Shown here: piece after piece, positions 13,500 through 14,489 of the stretch
Layout of the letters: every line of letters begins with the position of its first letter
How positions within the stretch are numbered: the first letter of the stretch is position 1
Origin: an uncultured Alphaproteobacteria bacterium
GTDB lineage: Bacteria > Pseudomonadota > Alphaproteobacteria > Puniceispirillales > Puniceispirillaceae
Length of the DNA stretch: 14,489 nucleotides
Direction: 5' to 3'
NCBI GenBank assembly: GCA_937924895.1
Contig: CALEYP010000059.1
Location: 1-14,489, forward strand
Notes under the pieces: generated by a model
The model's input: the letters and a program-made list of their open reading frames with translations, nothing else
Told to the model about the DNA's origin: nothing
Databases searched by the model: none
Translations under genes and position numbers: made by a program

Positions 13500-14321
13500 A
13501 TGACTGAAAGCTGGTTTACCTTTCCCGTGATTGATCCGGTCGCCTTTGCCATTGGGCCATTGGCCATCAGGTGGTATGCGCTGGCCTATATGGCAGGCTT
13601 ATTATGTGGCTGGCAGATTTTGCGCCACTTGGCAAAAGGCCCTAGTGCCATCATGCAACCATCACAGGTTGACCAGCTGTTAAATTATATCATCATCGGG
13701 GTGATTGTTGGCGGGCGGCTTGGCTATGTGGTGTTTTATCAGCCGCTTTTATACTGGCAAGACCCGATGGCCATTTGGCGTGTCTGGGAAGGCGGGATGG
13801 CGTTTCATGGTGGCTTTTTGGGCGTTGTTGTGGCTGTCTTTCTGTTTGCCAAACTTCATCACATCCCCTTATTGCGGCTAAGCGATCAGGTAGGGCTTGT
13901 TGCGCCGCTGGGATTATTATTTGGACGCCTTGCCAACTTTATTAATGGCGAATTATTTGGACGTGTCACAACCCATCCCATCGGAATGATCTTTCCCGCA
14001 GGCGGGCCCCTACCACGCCACCCCTCACAGCTTTATGAAGCGGGACTTGAAGGGGTGTTATTAGGGGTGATATTCGCGCTTTGCTGGCGCGCTGGCTTAT
14101 CACATAAACAGCCTGGCAGCTTCATTGCTTTATTCCTCATCGGCTATGGGATGGCACGGTTTGTGGTTGAATTTTTCCGCGAACCGGATGCCCATATTGG
14201 GGTCTATGACTTAGCGGGTCTCGCTCTCTCACAAGGTCAGCTTTTGTCTCTGCCGATGATTGTCATTGGCGCGGCCTTATTGATTTATCTACCGCGCCGC
14301 AGCGGCAAACAAGAGGCGTAA
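13500..14321 (+). CDS. lgt: Prolipoprotein diacylglyceryl transferase
   Basis: Lgt is an inner-membrane enzyme that moves the diacylglycerol group of phosphatidylglycerol onto the lipobox cysteine of prolipoproteins, the first step of lipoprotein maturation. The 273-residue protein has about seven membrane segments and the family marks: RWYALAYMAG (24-33), GGRLGYVVFY (71-80), WEGGMAFHGG with H103 (96-105), the signature GRLANFINGELFGR with R143 (142-155), HPSQLYEA (174-181), FFREPD (225-230) and SQGQLLSLPM (244-253). H103 and R143 fall at the same numbers as essential residues of the E. coli enzyme. The ATG at 13500 fits the family N-terminus, though its ribosome site is weak (GAGG is 14 or more bases away). 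The stop TAA abuts the ATG of the next gene, so the two are co-translated. Confidence 0.97.
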   Translation: MTESWFTFPVIDPVAFAIGPLAIRWYALAYMAGLLCGWQILRHLAKGPSAIMQPSQVDQLLNYIIIGVIVGGRLGYVVFYQPLLYWQDPMAIWRVWEGGMAFHGGFLGVVVAVFLFAKLHHIPLLRLSDQVGLVAPLGLLFGRLANFINGELFGRVTTHPIGMIFPAGGPLPRHPSQLYEAGLEGVLLGVIFALCWRAGLSHKQPGSFIALFLIGYGMARFVVEFFREPDAHIGVYDLAGLALSQGQLLSLPMIVIGAALLIYLPRRSGKQEA

Positions 14322-14489
14322 ATGGTCATGACGTCCCCTGCCGTTCCCCTTACAGCGCGCCTTCATGATGAGATTAAGACAACAGGGCCGATGCGTGTCT
14401 CACGCTTTATGCACACCTGTCTGTTTGATGACCAGGATGGTTATTATCATAAAGGGACGGCAATTGGGGCGACAGGCGATTTTATCACC
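14322..14489 (+). CDS. MidA/NDUFAF7-family SAM-dependent methyltransferase, N-terminal fragment
   Basis: Only the first 56 residues are in the window; the frame stays open to the last base. The fragment matches the N-terminus of the Methyltransf_28 family: LHDEIKTTGPMRVSRFM, then YYHKGTAIGATGDFIT, where the family usually has a GYY...G...GDFITAPE run leading into the SAM-binding fold. In mitochondria the relative NDUFAF7/MidA methylates an arginine of a complex I subunit; the bacterial substrate is not established. The start follows the lgt stop directly (TAAATG), with GAGG five bases before the ATG inside the end of lgt; an ATG at 14328 is an alternative. An lgt-methyltransferase pairing is common in alphaproteobacteria, as far as I recall. 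Confidence 0.85.
   Translation, partial: MVMTSPAVPLTARLHDEIKTTGPMRVSRFMHTCLFDDQDGYYHKGTAIGATGDFIT

Noticed and set aside
1..14489. Mobile element, CRISPR array, toxin-antitoxin pair, phage or defence genes
   Set aside because: No transposase, integrase, regular spaced repeats, small paired ORFs or defence domains were seen; every sizeable gene belongs to a known housekeeping, transport or regulatory family.

Overview
The window is an ordinary chromosomal stretch of a Gram-negative alphaproteobacterium, with no mobile element, CRISPR array, tRNA or rRNA that I can see. G+C is moderate (about half by eye). Gene content (UbiK, YbjN, Lgt followed by a MidA-type methyltransferase, an IlvE-MarR-OmpR-EnvZ block like PetP/PetR neighbourhoods) suggests a marine-type alphaproteobacterium, possibly near the SAR116 or Rhodospirillales/Rhodobacterales lineages. 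That placement is inference from protein style and synteny only.

Layout. 1-1802: 3' part of uvrB (+). 1816-2751: EamA-family transporter (-), convergent with uvrB. 2872-3834: Na+/Ca2+-exchanger family antiporter (+), divergent from the EamA gene. 3835-4201: the only long gene-free stretch, AT-rich, with DnaA-box-like sites. 4202-6106 uvrC and 6184-6756 pgsA (+) form a likely operon, facing ilvE (6821-7702, -) across a strong hairpin terminator. 7827-10345: MarR regulator, OmpR-type response regulator and EnvZ-type histidine kinase (+), tightly packed and probably one regulatory operon, divergent from ilvE. 10355-12808 (-): ybjN, proC, a TetR-fold/COQ9-like protein and csaA, reading right to left. 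12984-13271: ubiK (-). 13500-14489: lgt and the start of a MidA/NDUFAF7-like methyltransferase (+), running off the end.

Functional themes. UvrB and UvrC are two of the three parts of the UvrABC excision nuclease and lie only 2.4 kb apart in the same orientation. PgsA and Lgt are linked biochemically: PgsA makes phosphatidylglycerol-phosphate, and phosphatidylglycerol is the diacylglycerol donor for Lgt. IlvE and ProC serve branched-chain amino acid and proline synthesis. UbiK, possibly the COQ9-like protein, and the MidA-like protein hint at ubiquinone and respiratory-chain assembly. The MarR/OmpR/EnvZ block is the main signalling module.

I found no clearly new system. The points most worth a second look are the DnaA-box/AT-rich gap before uvrC, a small family of TGACAG-type hairpins in three gaps, the dyad between ilvE and the MarR gene, and the degenerate TetR-fold protein that overlaps csaA.
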